Shown: positions 47,952 to 59,850 of the stretch, piece by piece
How the letters are laid out: each line of letters starts with the position of its first letter
How positions within the stretch are numbered: position 1 is the first letter of the stretch
Source: Favolaschia claudopus
Taxonomy: Eukaryota > Basidiomycota > Agaricomycetes > Agaricales > Mycenaceae
Reading direction: 5' to 3'
Length of the DNA: 64,000 nucleotides
Assembly: GCA_037176885.1 (NCBI GenBank)
Contig: JAWWNJ010000026.1
Span: 248,001 to 312,000 of the forward strand
Notes under the pieces: model-generated
The model's database searches: none
What the model was told of the DNA's origin: nothing
What the model saw: only the letters and a program-made list of their open reading frames with translations
Translations under genes and position numbers: made by a program

Positions 47952-50015
47952 ATGGCAAACACCGACGCCAAACCCATCGAGCTCGTCCAGGTGTGTTCTA
48001 CGCTGCTTGGCCCCCAACGGACTCTCATTCCCCTCAAGACAGGTAAACGTGACTACTTGATCGACCTTGAGAAGAAATATCGCGCGTATTGGGCGGAAGA
48101 GAAAGTATTCCAAGTCAATGCTCCCGATATTGCCGATGTGCAGGGCTTGTCGCCAGCACAGATCCACGAGAAATACCCAAAATGGTTCGGAACCTTTCCC
48201 TACCCGTATATGAATGGCAGTTTGCATCTCGGACACGCTTTCACCATCTCCAAGATCGAGTTCGCTGCGGGGTATCAACGCATGCTTGGCAAACGCGCCC
48301 TCTTCCCCCACGGATTCCATGTAACCGGTATGCCAATCAAGGTGTGTTTTGATCTTGTTTTTCGCGTCCTTAATCGTTCATGGTCGAATAGGCATCCGCA
48401 GATAAACTCATCCGCGAGATGGAGATGTTTGGGCCGGAGTTTGAAAATTTCGAGGCCGTCCAACAAAAGCTCATCGAGGAAGCGGAGGAGAAGGAGAAGG
48501 CTGTCGTCGAAAGGGATGGCCCCGTCGACAAATCTAAAGCAAAGAAGGGCAAGCTGGCTGCAAAGTCAACAGGTCACGTCTATCAATTCCAAATTCTACA
48601 ATCTATCGACATCCCCACCGCTGACATCAAGAAATTCGCTGACCCTCTGCACTGGCTAACACATTTTCCCCCGATCGCAATAGTGCGTATCTCGGGTTTT
48701 TCTCTTTCGTCGCGTCTCTCAACAGTCTAGCCTACAGGAAGACCACACCAACTTTGGCTCCCGAATAGACTGGCGGCGCCGATTTTTGACAACCCCAGCA
48801 AACCCATATTATGACACCTTTGTCCGTTGGCAGATGAATAAACTACACAAACTGGGGAAAATCAAATTCGGCGAGCGGTACACCATATACAGCCCGAAGG
48901 ATGGCCAGCCGTGTATGGACCACGACCGTTCGGATGGCGAAGCTCTTGGCCCACAAGAATACACCGCTGTTAAGATGGAGGTCGCCGAGTGGGGTGCAGC
49001 CGCTCAGTCAGCCTCCATAGCAGACAAAGTTGGTGGGCGTCAAATCTTCCTTGTCGCCGCGACCCTCCGCCCGGAAACCATGTACGGACAGACCAACTGC
49101 TTTGTCGGCCCCACTATCAAATACGGTGTATTTGCTATAAACGACAAGGAGGCCTTTGTTTGCACCTACCGCGCCGCCCGTAATATGGCCTTCCAGGGCA
49201 TAACCCAAAGTCGCGGCGAGATAAACCAACTAATGGAATTCGACGGCTCTGTTCTCGTCGGTACGCGCGTGAAAGCGCCGTTTGCGATCCACCCAGAGGT
49301 GTACGTCTTGCCGATGGAGAACGTCCTGCCCACCAAAGGCACCGGCGTCGTTACCTCCGTCCCCTCCGACTCCCCGGACGACTGCGCCACGCTTTCCGAC
49401 CTCGCGAAAAAACCGGCGTTTTACGGGATCGAGGCTTCCTGGGCCGCCATCCCCCCCGTCCCTGTCCTCACCACGCCGACGTACGGCGACCTCATCGCCC
49501 CAGCGCTCATCAAGAGCATGAAAATTCAGTCTCAGAAGGATGTGAAGCAGCTCGCGGAGGCGAAGGAGATTGCGTACAAGGAGGGGTTTTATAATGGTGT
49601 CATGTTGGTGGGAGAGTTCAAAGGAATGAAGGTCGAGGAGGCGAAGCCGAAAGTTAGAGAGAGGATGATTGAGGCTGGGTTGGCCATGGCATATGCGGAG
49701 CCCGAAGGGTTAATCATCAGTCGAAGTGCGGATGAATGTGTTGTTGCGCTGATGGATCAGTGGTATCTGGACTATGGAGAGGCCGGTTGGCGTGCTGAAA
49801 CTGAACGGTGGGTCGTTGCTTTCTTTTGGCTTCATCGTAAGCTAATTGTATGATGTTTTTTTGTTAGTTTGGTCAGCAACATGGAGCTGTACCAGACAGA
49901 AACTCGCCATTCATTTGAGAAGACGTTGGGTTGGTTGAACAAGTGGGCGTGTGCGCGTACGTATGGCTTGGGGTCACAGTTGCCCTGGGATCCGCAGTTC
50001 TTGGTCGAGTCACTG

Positions 50016-50047
<32 letters not shown>

Positions 50048-51671
50048 AGTAGCGCAGTTGTTGCACGGTAAGCGCCTCTATTTGTTGGTTTCAATTGTAT
50101 CTTGACATTCCCTCTAGAAGACAGCATCGACGGCAGCAAACCAGGCCCTCTCGGAATTACCCCCGACCAAATGACCGACGAGATTTGGGAATACATTTTC
50201 TGCTCCGGCCCCTTCCCCTCTCCTTCACCCCTACCCCGCGAAAAGGCTGATGCCTTGAAGCATGAATTTGACTACTTCTATCCGTTGGACATTCGTTCTT
50301 CTGCGAAAGATCTCGTTCCCAATCATCTTACATTCTGCCTTTACAACCATGTCGCTCTGTTCCCCGAAGACAAAAGGCCGCGCAGCATGCGCACTAATGG
50401 GCATTTGCTGTTGAATGGCAAGAAGATGTCCAAGAGCACGGGGAATTCGTTGAGTCTGCGCGAGGCGACTAACAAATTCGGGGCGGATGCAACGAGGTTG
50501 ACGTTGGCAGACGCAGGAGATGGTGTTGAGGACGCGAACTTTGACGAGAAAAGCGCCAATGCTAACATCTTGCGTGTACACACGTTGGTGTTATGGTGTG
50601 AGGTGAGCGTTCATTTGTCTGCTTGAGAGCTTGGATCGACTGCCCCTTCTAGGAAATGCTAAAAGAAGCGCCCAACCTGCGTCAAGGGTCGAAAAATTCG
50701 TATCACGACAAGGTCTTTGAGCATGAAATCAATGACCTGATCAATATAACTCAGTCCCACTACGAAGCGTGAGTTGGTGTTGGGATAGTTGACTTCTTGT
50801 TATTGACCTCCGCTCAGTCTGAACTACAAAGATGCCCTCAAATACGGCTTCTACGAGCTTCAAACCTCGCGCGACTGGTATCGCGAAGTCACCTCCGACA
50901 TCTCCATGCATGCTGACCTGGTCATGTACTGGATTCGGGTCGCGACGTTGCTGATCTCACCCATTGCACCACACTTCTCCGAACACATCTACCGCACATT
51001 CCTCCAATCACCGACCTCAATTCAGCGCGCGCTCTGGCCCACGCCCTCGACGCCAGTCGACGTTACAACGATCGAGTCGGGGGTATACATGCGCGGGACG
51101 ATCAAGACGATTCGCGATGCCGAGACCACGTTGGTGAAGTTGCTCACCAAGTCGAAGGGCAAAGGGGGCGCGAAGCCCGTCTCGTACGATCCGAAGAAGC
51201 CGAAAAGCGTGAGGGTGTATGTGGCGACGACGTTTCCAGAGTGGCAGGAGACGTGTGTGCAGGTCATCAGGGAATGTTACGATGCGGGTACGGACAAGGT
51301 GGATGACGCGAGAGCGCGCACAATGCTGGGCGAGCGCGGGTTGATCAAGGACAAGCGGGTTATGCCGTTCTTCCAGGAGTTTAAGGCATGGTTTCTTGTC
51401 CTTTTCTTGGGGCTAATAATTGATTCTCCTTGCTTAGAAACGAATGGCGCAATTCGGGGCACAGACTGCGTTCCGTCGCACCCTCCCTTTCTCTGAGCGT
51501 GAGATTCTCGCAGAGGTGACACCGTATCTGAGAAAGTCGTTGAATTTGGTGGATGTGGAGATCTTTTCGACGGAGGATGCGTTGGCGAGGCAGGAGCAGG
51601 AAGGATTTACGAAGAGTATAATTGATACCGCGGAACCGGGGAATCCTGCGGTCCAGTATCGTAATGTGTAG
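47952..51671 (+). CDS. Leucyl-tRNA synthetase, cytosolic
   Basis: Class Ia synthetase charging tRNA-Leu, roughly 1,080 residues. The ATG at 47952 gives [13 protein letters not shown]; the following 48 bases (GTGTGT...TCAAG) look like an in-frame intron before [20 protein letters not shown]. The HIGH-type signature is [13 protein letters not shown]. The editing (CP1) domain spans [20 protein letters not shown] to [19 protein letters not shown], with its Thr-rich and Asp segments. KMSKS is present as [20 protein letters not shown]. The anticodon-binding domain reads [16 protein letters not shown]. The C-terminal extension ends [10 protein letters not shown]. Length and the eukaryotic insert ([15 protein letters not shown]) place it with cytosolic enzymes. 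About eight introns. A cognate tRNA-Leu gene lies only 0.9 kb downstream, probably by chance. Confidence 0.95.
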
Positions 51672-51936
51672 ACTAGAACAACGGATATTCGACTCGAGAT
51701 GCGAAGCTGATAGTGAGCAGTTTTCAAAAGACCGGAATGTAGGCTGAGATGGAGATTGTCGACTGGAGTAAATCAAACTTTCGGGAGACCAGTAAACTCA
51801 ATTTCCTGCATTCCAAAGGCCCTACGGGCGTCGCGGGTTCACTAGGAGACGCATCTCGGAGTCAGCAGTTGGAGTCGGCAGCGCTCAGCGTTGTTTGGCA
51901 TTTTATATGCTCAGAAGTGGATGTCTTGAGGTTCAC

Positions 51937-52110
51937 CCGGTCAGCGCGCGGGGCGCGCGTTGGTCGGCTCGATTCAGACCACGCTTGATGACAAGGTACC
52001 TCCACATATTTTTGAAAAATACAAGGAGTCATTGAGTCCTGTTTCATGAAGTAATTCTTGACTGGCAGTCGCGGGCGGGGCGGAGCCCCGCCGCTTGCTT
52101 CGGGGTATAG
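51937..52110. repeat. Diverged direct-repeat unit 1 with GC hairpin
   Basis: Order of shared words with unit 2: GGTAC, CCACAT/GCACAT, GGAGTC, TTTCATG, GTAATTCTT/GTATTTCTT, GGCGGGGCGnAGCCCCGCC. The hairpin is at about 52071-52093 (GCGGGGCGGAGCCCCGC). Confidence 0.6.
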
Positions 52111-52301
52111 TTGGAATTCAAAGGCCCAAAAACGGCTGTATTGCGTCAGTTCATGAATAAGAGTGTGTATCGTACTGCGCAAACGATGTTCGACAGAAGC
52201 GTATCACTCGAGTCTCCCAAACATATTGGGAGACTAGGACCTTCAACTTTCTCGTCGTTGTCTGAGCGTTGAACGGTGGAGTTTGGGTGGAGTTGATTCA
52301 T

Positions 52302-52475
52302 TCGGACGTCTCGAAGTTCGGCCGGCCACGCCCCGCCCAAATTGCGACCACGGTACTTGCACATGGGAGTCCAGTTTCATGGAGTATTTCTTACTATTAG
52401 ATCTGGTTGGAACTTCTTGGTAGTGGCGGGCGGGGCGAAGCCCCGCCACGCTGTTTTGCCAGATTGTTTTGGGGT
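52302..52475. repeat. Diverged direct-repeat unit 2 with GC hairpin
   Basis: Second unit; hairpin at about 52425-52449 (GGCGGGGCGAAGCCCCGCC). Compatible with a dispersed short element of this genome. Confidence 0.6.
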
Positions 52476-52594
52476 CGGGGTGGCGTTCTGTGGATCTGAA
52501 AAGGGGTGTACAGTGAAGATGAGCGTGCATTTTCGATGGGCCAAAGGTAGAGGAGCGCAGCAAACGGAAGTTAAAAGTGGAAAAAGCAGCAAAA

Positions 52595-52700
52595 TGACAA
52601 CGATGGGATTCGAACCCATGCCACATTACGTGATGAGAAACCCACAACAGGCAAGCTGTCACACTTGAGTCACACGCCATAACCACTCGGCCACGTTGCC
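52595..52700 (-). tRNA. tRNA-Leu (anticodon CAA) with intron
   Basis: On the minus strand the acceptor GGCAACG pairs with CGTTGTC (one G-T), followed by discriminator A, the leucine identity base. The D-arm is GCCGAGTGGTTATGGC. Anticodon stem TGTGA pairs with TCACG. The loop CTCAAG places CAA at 52665-52667. A ~29-nt intron follows position 37, the standard place, and Leu-CAA genes usually carry one. The T-arm is ATGGG-TTCGAAT-CCCAT. A TTTT run just after the 3' end serves as Pol III terminator. The variable arm appears to be only about 9 nt, short for leucine, so the intron border may be off by a few bases. Confidence 0.88.
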
Positions 52701-54531
52701 TCTGAAGTGTTTCAAACTGAAAGAGTATAGAAGGGTCAAAATCATAATTTGATCAGGTTTGATGATTTTGAAATGGGAAACTATTGTTGACTCTTTAGAT
52801 TTTGCTGATAGACAGTCTGTTAGTGAAATGTGACATAAATAAGATTTGTTGCAACGTACAAGCTGACATCAAACAATATCTCTCCAGACTTCTTGAGCAC
52901 AATGTGACTGGCCCCACCATGACTGCTTCTTTGTATTGAGCTATTCTTCACGATGGGCCTGGTGTCTTCTGAACAGCTTGTGGTATTGTTCGTGGTGTTT
53001 GCCTATTAGACACCATTAGTCTGGAGGACTATCAAGCCAAGCGTGGATCAGAGGTGTTCGGAGGGTTTTGGGATGTGACGACTGTAAGATGGGTTTCTGA
53101 AGGCAAAAGATAACCTTGAAGGTGTAAGATACTAAGTCTTGCTAAGTGTGAGAACCTTCGCAACGGTCTTGTCTTTTCTACTGGTTGGTAGCTTGAAAGT
53201 GAATTCTCGCTAACTCAACTACCAGGTTGCAACCCCAACCAGATACTCGCCAAGGGGCAGAAAGATTGCGTAGATTGTTATACTCGGATCCCTCTGCAAG
53301 ATTGGAGTTACTCAACAACCTTCAGAGGAACTGACTGCTGCCGCGATGGAAGTGAGATGAAAAGTATGATAAGATTCTCATGCATAATCCGTGTAGATAG
53401 AAATGATGTGAGTACAAGTACACGCATTTAGCAAAAGGAAATTGTGGGTGGAGTAAGCCGCTGTAAGTTCCCATGGGGTTATAAGTAGACAGTACCTTAC
53501 AACGACAGATCAACAACAATTTGACGTGCAACTTGTCACGATTGAATGACAATCTTATCGCGACAACACCTTAAATTCCACGGTCAGATGCAACAAAGAC
53601 CGGGCCGACGATCCATTACTTCCAGACACTTTACCCACCGCCCTCGCCCTTCTTTTTCATCAGGACACCATGACCGTCGTCCACACACATGATCACACAC
53701 ACTATCTATCGTTCACTCACTGCCACGTCACAGGTATAAACCATGAGGACAATGCGCCCTTCCCATCGTTCACCACTGTTCTCCTGCAACAACATGGGAG
53801 CCACATGTTTGCCATGCCATAGGAAGGAGGAAGCCTCATGGATGACGACAGGATGAAGAACGTTCCATAGAACACATGTTTCCCACACGCTTGACACTCA
53901 GAGTACGCATGTAGTTAATAGTTCACACGGTTCAGTAGACAGTATAAGTAGAGTAGTTTATTCGCCCTTGTACCCTAGTCCTTTTATTCAGTTATTTTCT
54001 CGAGCTAATACCGCACCACCCAACCCCTTGTCTTAGACCTGGGGCGCGAGGCTTGATTGTGACAGCAACTCCACGGAGCAAAAATTCGAAGGTTGAGTCG
54101 CAGTAGTGTTGTAATTTTCATTCTGCGTCTTGACCTCTGGATTCCGTTTAACTGCCTTTTTGCCAAGCACAGACTGCCTGGCACCACCAGCCATTGATCC
54201 ACGCTTCCTTGGCACTGAATACAGTGTGGTCTCTGTTGTTTATTTTATTTTTCCCGAAACTCAATCATATCCACGCAGACACAAGTCATGCTGGCTTCTC
54301 ATTCTCAACAACTTCACCACGACCATGTGACGAGTTCATATACTTACTGTTTCGCAAAATATATGGGCCCCTGCCTAGGACCATTTTGCGAAGTTTCAGG
54401 GCAGTTGTCGACCATCAAAGGGCTTCTCCGGGGGCATCAAAGCAATGTTTCGGCCACCACAGAGGTGCTCCAGCAAGGCATATTAGGCATCAAAGGGGCT
54501 ACTGCGTCTCAAGATAACAACAACAAACAAC
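52701..54531. other. 1.8-kb gap, probably decayed or noncoding
   Basis: Short unconnected frames only (longest 192 codons at 54288-54866, antisense to the next entry). No domain recognised and no clear repeat unit. Confidence 0.4.
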
Positions 54532-55367
54532 TCAGGAATGTGCAAAAAAATGGTACCGGCGGGCCAGCAGTAGCCCTTTCCCCTTGCAAGATGGCAACTG
54601 AGGGCCTGTTACACATATTACACTCCGCTGGTGTCCAGATCCAACGGTGTGATGGGGGAATCCGGCGGCGGGAGCGGGACGGGAATTGGCGGAGCGGGCG
54701 TGGCGGGATTGTGCACCTGGCTCGCGGCAGCTCCACGAATGGGTTCCGTGTTCGCTGCCGCTGCTGGTTGCGTGCGGGCGTGGTTTGGGTCGTCTCTTCA
54801 ACGGGACTTGCAGCAGGACATGATTTGGGGGGGCAGGCGCAGCGGCGGGTGACGCGAGCGCGTTGAAACCAGGCTCTCCAGACGAGGCGATGAGGCGAGT
54901 GGGTTCTGGAGCGAGGGGGAGAGTGTTGGATGGCGACGAATCTGTTGGTAGTGATACGTCTTTTATATTCTCCGCTGTTTCTTCGCCAATTCTATCAAAT
55001 TAATCAATGTCATGTCCCTCGCTACAGATCTGAAAACTTACTCGGCCATTTCCTTCAATACCCACTCCACGTCCACCATCGCTCGTGTCCAAGAATCTGA
55101 CGGCTCGCTCATGGCTCCCTGCCACCACTTGAGACACATAAGTACATTCAAAAAGCCGTTCTGCCCTGGGCACCGGAGCGAGTTCCAGTCCCTCACTCCC
55201 CGCTGTAGCTCATTCCCCTGCAAACGCCACGGAGGATTGATGGCTTTCCACCAAGCCCACCAATCTTCCTCCATGGCGCTCTCGCTAATCTTTGGCGTTC
55301 CTTTCCGTGCGTTCTTCACCCGCACGCCAACCGCCGCAGGTCTTGATGTCGTAGCATGTGGTTTCGT
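54532..55367 (-). pseudogene. C-terminal half of a split agaricomycete-type hypothetical gene
   Basis: Exons 55042-55367 and 54532-54991, joined across a 50-bp GT-AG intron in consistent phase (EMAE to IGEETAEN). The first exon reads RPAAVGVRVKNARKGTPKIS, EEDWWAWWKAINPPWR, LRCPGQNGFLNVLMCLKWW and RAMVDVEWVLKEMAE. This Trp-rich block ends many uncharacterised proteins I recall from mushroom genomes; no function is known to me. The second exon is Pro-rich and disordered. The block has no start of its own: an in-frame TAG sits immediately upstream and is readable as an acceptor (TATTAG). The matching N-terminal half lies on the same strand at 59851-60903, beyond a 4.3-kb inverted-repeat-bounded stretch. 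It is either an exon after a very large intron or a severed fragment. Confidence 0.6.
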
Positions 55368-56519
55368 CTAATAAGGATATAAGAGAAGGCTTGAGCCGTA
55401 GCAGTAATATAATGCCAAAATACATTGACAGTAGCCACGTGTTACGATTCCATTATCACTAACGCTAGCCAGGCCCTTGCTACACCGACAGCTGCCAACG
55501 GTTGTTACGGCGGCTGGTCAGATCAAGCCATCAAGCCTCGGGACCAGATCACGGCCGAAGTTGATGCGGAAACCGTCGCGTCACTTTTGTGACATCTGTG
55601 ACACCTCTTCTCACCACCGCCCCCGCCCTCCCTACCCCTCCCGCTGCTTCCCGCCAGCGCCCTCGCTGCGTACGATGGCGGCGCGCGACCGGATTTACCC
55701 CTTCATTCTCTATACTGCTGGCCAGGGCCACTACCGGGGACTTCCTCATGACCCAGAATCACCCTCGCCCTCGACGCCCCCTCGTTCAGTGGCGTTGCCG
55801 CCGCCTGTACTCATCACTCCTATATCCAACGTCAATAGTGTTCCACGTTTGCATCAATGCTAACCTCCTGGAGCAATTGCTGCCAATACACACTCTCTCA
55901 CGACACCGGTCTGATCAGCGCTGCCTTTGCACCTGTCGCTACCTTCAAAGGCTCTATCCTACAGCCTTGTTATGCCCCAGCACCCCTGCTTATATCGACG
56001 CGCACTCGCCGCCGCCGTTCAGCGCGGTGATCGCTGCTTCAACACGATTGAGCCCAAACTCGCAATATTGAATACATCCTGCCCTCCCCTCCAACCCCAC
56101 CCTCTGAAACTGGATTGACTTGACCAGAAGATGCCTCAGAGGCTTCTCCACCCCCCCCCCCCCCCTCGACGCCACTGTATGACTGTCTACGCTTGCCGCT
56201 CTGTCCCACCGTCTTCAAATTGTCAATCGTTATCTTGGCTCTGAAAAATGGGGGTGGAGCATTTTCTTCTGAATGTATACCGTCTCACAGGGCAACATTA
56301 GTATCCGTTCAAGGTGTTTAACTACCCCTCCTTCGCTTCCACCCTTCTCACCCCTCGCTCCTCGCTCTCTCCACGTCACTCTCAGCATTAATGGCTCTCC
56401 CCATGTCCCTCCCCTCTTGTAATTTGATTTGAAGATTTTCACCTCTCCCTACCCTTCCCATCTTTCCTCCTACCTCAACTACCGACTTTCCCCGACGACT
56501 GAATCACTTACGAACATGC

Positions 56520-57050
56520 CATGATCACGAACATCTGCCTTATTCACGAACAAATGTTTGTGACCTTTCCGCCATTTCCCTCACTTACGACTTCGCTGGT
56601 TCCCGCTGATGCGGCCTCCCACTCTCCCTCCACCGCGGCCCTTCCGATCATCCTTCGCCTCCCTACTCTCCTCCACGACCATCCTCGTTCATGAGTATCA
56701 CGAACAGGGATCACGAGCAAACGTTCGTGATCTACCTTCGTCTCGTCATTTTCCCAGTTCTTCTTTATACTATTCCAGCTCCTCTTCATACTACCATTGG
56801 AATTCATTATAGTAGAGTATAGTGTGCCATACCACTTGTAACGTAGCTCAATTGTTCGTTCGTGTTCGTGTTCGTGTTCGTGACTTCTATTAGTACAATA
56901 TTCCGGGCTCTGTGCTAAGTACCCGATACATGCCTGGAATGGCTCAAATTGAAGTCTACTGTGTTATCAGCGCAGATACTTCGACAAAAACACACAAAGG
57001 ATCGAAACATCGTGCTCGATTATGTTCGTGATGTTCGTGACGGTCGTTTC
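56520..57050. repeat. Cluster of TTCGTGA / TCACGAA words
   Basis: At least eight copies on both strands (near 56522, 56544, 56695, 56724, 57017 and 57027), including a tandem TTCGTG hexamer run at about 56853-56883. This resembles the subterminal repeats of a DNA transposon, or simply a minisatellite. Confidence 0.6.
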
Positions 57051-57970
57051 GGCGTTCTCGGAACGCCCTCCCATTGGCTCGGACAGCGGTCCGAGTCGGG
57101 CGCTTAACCTTCGATTCGGGCGGCTATTATTTGTTTTCGGTTTGTTCACCACCTCCAACCCTCTGCAAGCTCCAGAAACATTGATTTGAACTCTCCTAAA
57201 TACCTTCAACACTTTATCTCAAAATGGCCCCCGTGGCTTTCTCCGAGCCTCAATATAGGTAAGTGGTTCAACCATACAAAGGGTTTGAACTGACGAGATT
57301 GTGCGATGAAACTGTGACGACGGTTTAAGTATAAAGCGTGGTCAGGATACAAAGGCAGAGTATCTCCTGGTTCGGTTGTTTCAAATTCTTGAACTGAATC
57401 ACTTTCTAGGAGAAGTCCGATCTTGAGTCTTACCTACGCCCTTCAATGAGCTAATAGATGCAGATGACCTTTCCAAAGGTCATATTCACAAAGTGAGTAG
57501 TGTGAGTTAATTTTGCATAGGAAAGAGTACACTTGATTATAGCTTTCTTCGTTGGAAAATTTGACACGATCCTTGGATAGGTATGTCCACAACAACGTCA
57601 ACCACTTCGAGGCTAGTAATTTGATATTTTCTGAGCACCGGTGTCTTACATTCGATTCGAGCTATTTGACTATTTGAAAACCTTAGGCTCTACCTTTGGA
57701 CGAAATCAACAACCAGTGCAACCATTCAGCAGACCCATAGGAAGATTTTTGCTTGCACACGTCATTTTGATGCAAACCGGGTCAATAAATTTCATATTGT
57801 TTTACTTTCCTTTGAAAACACATTGAATTAATGGCTAGTATGTATTCATGTAGATAGAAATTGAGCAGGAGGGCCGTGCAGCAATAAAATCGAAATCTGG
57901 TTGTTCTAGGAGTTCAAAATTACCAAAACGGGTCGATGGCGTTGAATACCGGTGATCGCGCCGCTGACTC

Positions 57971-58160
57971 CGAGCCAGTCGGAAGCGGTTCCGGAGTGTG
58001 AGTCACAGCATCACAACTGCCAGCGCATCGACGATCTCTTCCTTCCAACACTTTCCTTGCGCTGTCCCCTCCTCCATCTCTTCCCTTGTACTACAACGAC
58101 CTCAAGATCTTCGAACTCGCGTCTTTGACTCCCCGATCTCCCTCACCGCCTGTATTCCAA
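57971..58160. repeat. Direct duplication, copy 1
   Basis: Begins GAGCCAGTCGGAAGCGG and continues GTGAGTCAC, CTTGTACTAC; recurs from 58221 about 250 bases downstream. Confidence 0.7.
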
Positions 58161-58220
58161 CACCAACCTACTTTCAAACGCGACATCAACACGTTTTTGA
58201 CTCAAGGAGGAGGGTGTTTG

Positions 58221-58410
58221 AGAGCCAGTCGGAAGCGATTCCGAGCCGTGAGTCACGGCGTTACCAGTGCCAGCGTGGCACGATTCTTGCTGTCAACACT
58301 TGGCTTCAGCTTTCCCCACCTCGTCCGTCTCTCTCCCTTGTACTACGACTACGACAAGATCTCAAAATGCTCTTTGTCTCGCCCATCCGTCTCGCTTACT
58401 GCAAATCGCT
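58221..58410. repeat. Direct duplication, copy 2
   Basis: Begins GAGCCAGTCGGAAGCGA, with GTGAGTCAC, TGCCAGCG and CCCTTGTACTACGAC in the same order as copy 1. Confidence 0.7.
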
Positions 58411-59850
58411 CGAGTGTCGGCTCTCAAAGACAACAACAACAACACCCAGCAGGTTTCAAAGACGACAAACTCCTTAAAGATGACAACGATGATTTGATCA
58501 ACTGCGACGCAGGCACCACTGTTGACTCGGGCGATTACTGATACAGCAAGACCGGACCTCGAGAGGCAGCATTTTTTAGGGGAGAAATGTGCTGGGAAAC
58601 TGCGGCTGGTGTAACGGGGGTTGAAGAATCTCAGGTATGGTTTCTCTTGACTTATGCTCCACGTATCTGCTAGGACCCGCCAGCTTCAGCACCAAACCCA
58701 CACCTGAATCCGTCGCGCAACGTCCACCGCTTTTCATTCCCAAGCACGCAACTACATACGCTCCGCCACGATCCACCACGATCGTATTCGTACCTGTACC
58801 TCCCCCGGCGCCCCCACACCGCAACTGCACCCGCACCCGCAAGCGCAAACGAAGGCGCACCTCGCCGTCGTCGCCCCCACGTCCACCTTCGCCACGCCGC
58901 CGCCCCCACCGCGTTACCGCCGCCCCCACCTCTACCCCACCACCGCTCTCGTCACCCAACGTCGCCGTTCACACTCTATGTCCCCCCCTTCACCCCATGG
59001 CCACCCGCCCCTGTCCACAACGCGCGCAACTCGCCGTAAGACCCGCAACCACAAGGCTCGGCGTGCTTCGTCACCGCACCCCCTGTACTGCGTCACCCTG
59101 TACCGACGCTCAAGCTGTACTGCACTCCCGGCACGTCCACGCGCCGACCTCCAACGTGCGCCTCGCCCACGTCCACAACGCCCAGGGTAGGGTACCCGCA
59201 GGCGCGCACGGTGCATGGAAGCAAGGGAAGGGAACGGTGTTGACAAGTGTTGTGGGCGGTGCTGGCGAGCAAGCGCGGGAGGCGACGGGATCGAGCGCGA
59301 GGCAGGCAGCAAGCGGTGGGAGGGCCGTCCCTAATCACTCACGCCACAGCGCTTCGCTGCAACGGCGCGGGCGCAGAAAGCGGCTCGCTCAACGCTGCGC
59401 GCGCTCACGTCACCCCCGACTGTACGCGCACGTCGACAGTAATGTGTGTAGTGCGCGCTCCCGCGCTAGATTAGATGTGTTTACAAATTTCTTGTTTTAA
59501 TTAAATAATCGAGCAAAATATTTGTATTATTGAATTTACATTCGCGCTCGGGAAAGCACCGTAAACGGCGGCGGCAGGGAGCGCATCAATTGTGTCCGTT
59601 AACCGACGACGACGATGATGATCGAAATGTTGGCGACGGCGCCGAAGAAGCCGTAGTTGAGCATTGGTGATGGGGGCGCGGCTATGTGGGTGAGAAAGAG
59701 GCAGAAAATAGTGGTTAGCATAGGGCTAGCAAGGCCCTGGCTAGAGTTAGGTGTAATGTGAACACAACGCCTTGCTACAGTGAGCAGTGATTGCATCATG
59801 TTACACCTACGGGTGAAGGCTTGTATAACCCATACTGAAAAAAGACCCAC

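Larger units (their letters stand above)
51672..52594. other. Intergenic with GC-hairpin repeats
   Basis: Between the synthetase and the tRNA. Carries two related units (51937-52110 and 52302-52475), each ending in a GC-rich perfect or near-perfect hairpin. No gene. Confidence 0.6.
55451..59758. mobile_element. Putative 4.3-kb TIR element inserted in the split gene
   Basis: Positions 55451-55482 and the reverse complement of 59727-59758 match at 27 of 32 bases by my count. Both contain CTAGCCAGG and CCTTGCTA. The ends sit between the last exon of the N-half (59851) and the first exon of the C-half (55367), leaving only about 85-90 bases outside each end before the exons. The interior has no recognisable transposase. 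It holds a C15 run (56151-56165), dense TTCGTG/CACGAA words (56.5-57.05 kb), a possible short exon MAPVAFSEPQYR near 57224 followed by GTAAGT, a ~190-bp direct duplication and a GC-rich stretch. It may be a non-autonomous or decayed element, or two separate small elements in opposite orientation. Confidence 0.5.

Noticed and set aside
54288..54866. 192-codon plus-strand frame
   Set aside because: Partly antisense to the C-half exon of the split gene; composition is unconvincing.
56151..56165. Run of 15 C
   Set aside because: Simple homopolymer; may be a sequencing-length artefact and carries no further signal.
58637..59500. 287-codon plus-strand frame, Pro/Arg/Ala-rich, with long frames on the other strand
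   Set aside because: Open in several frames because the DNA is GC-rich; no domain or splice logic.
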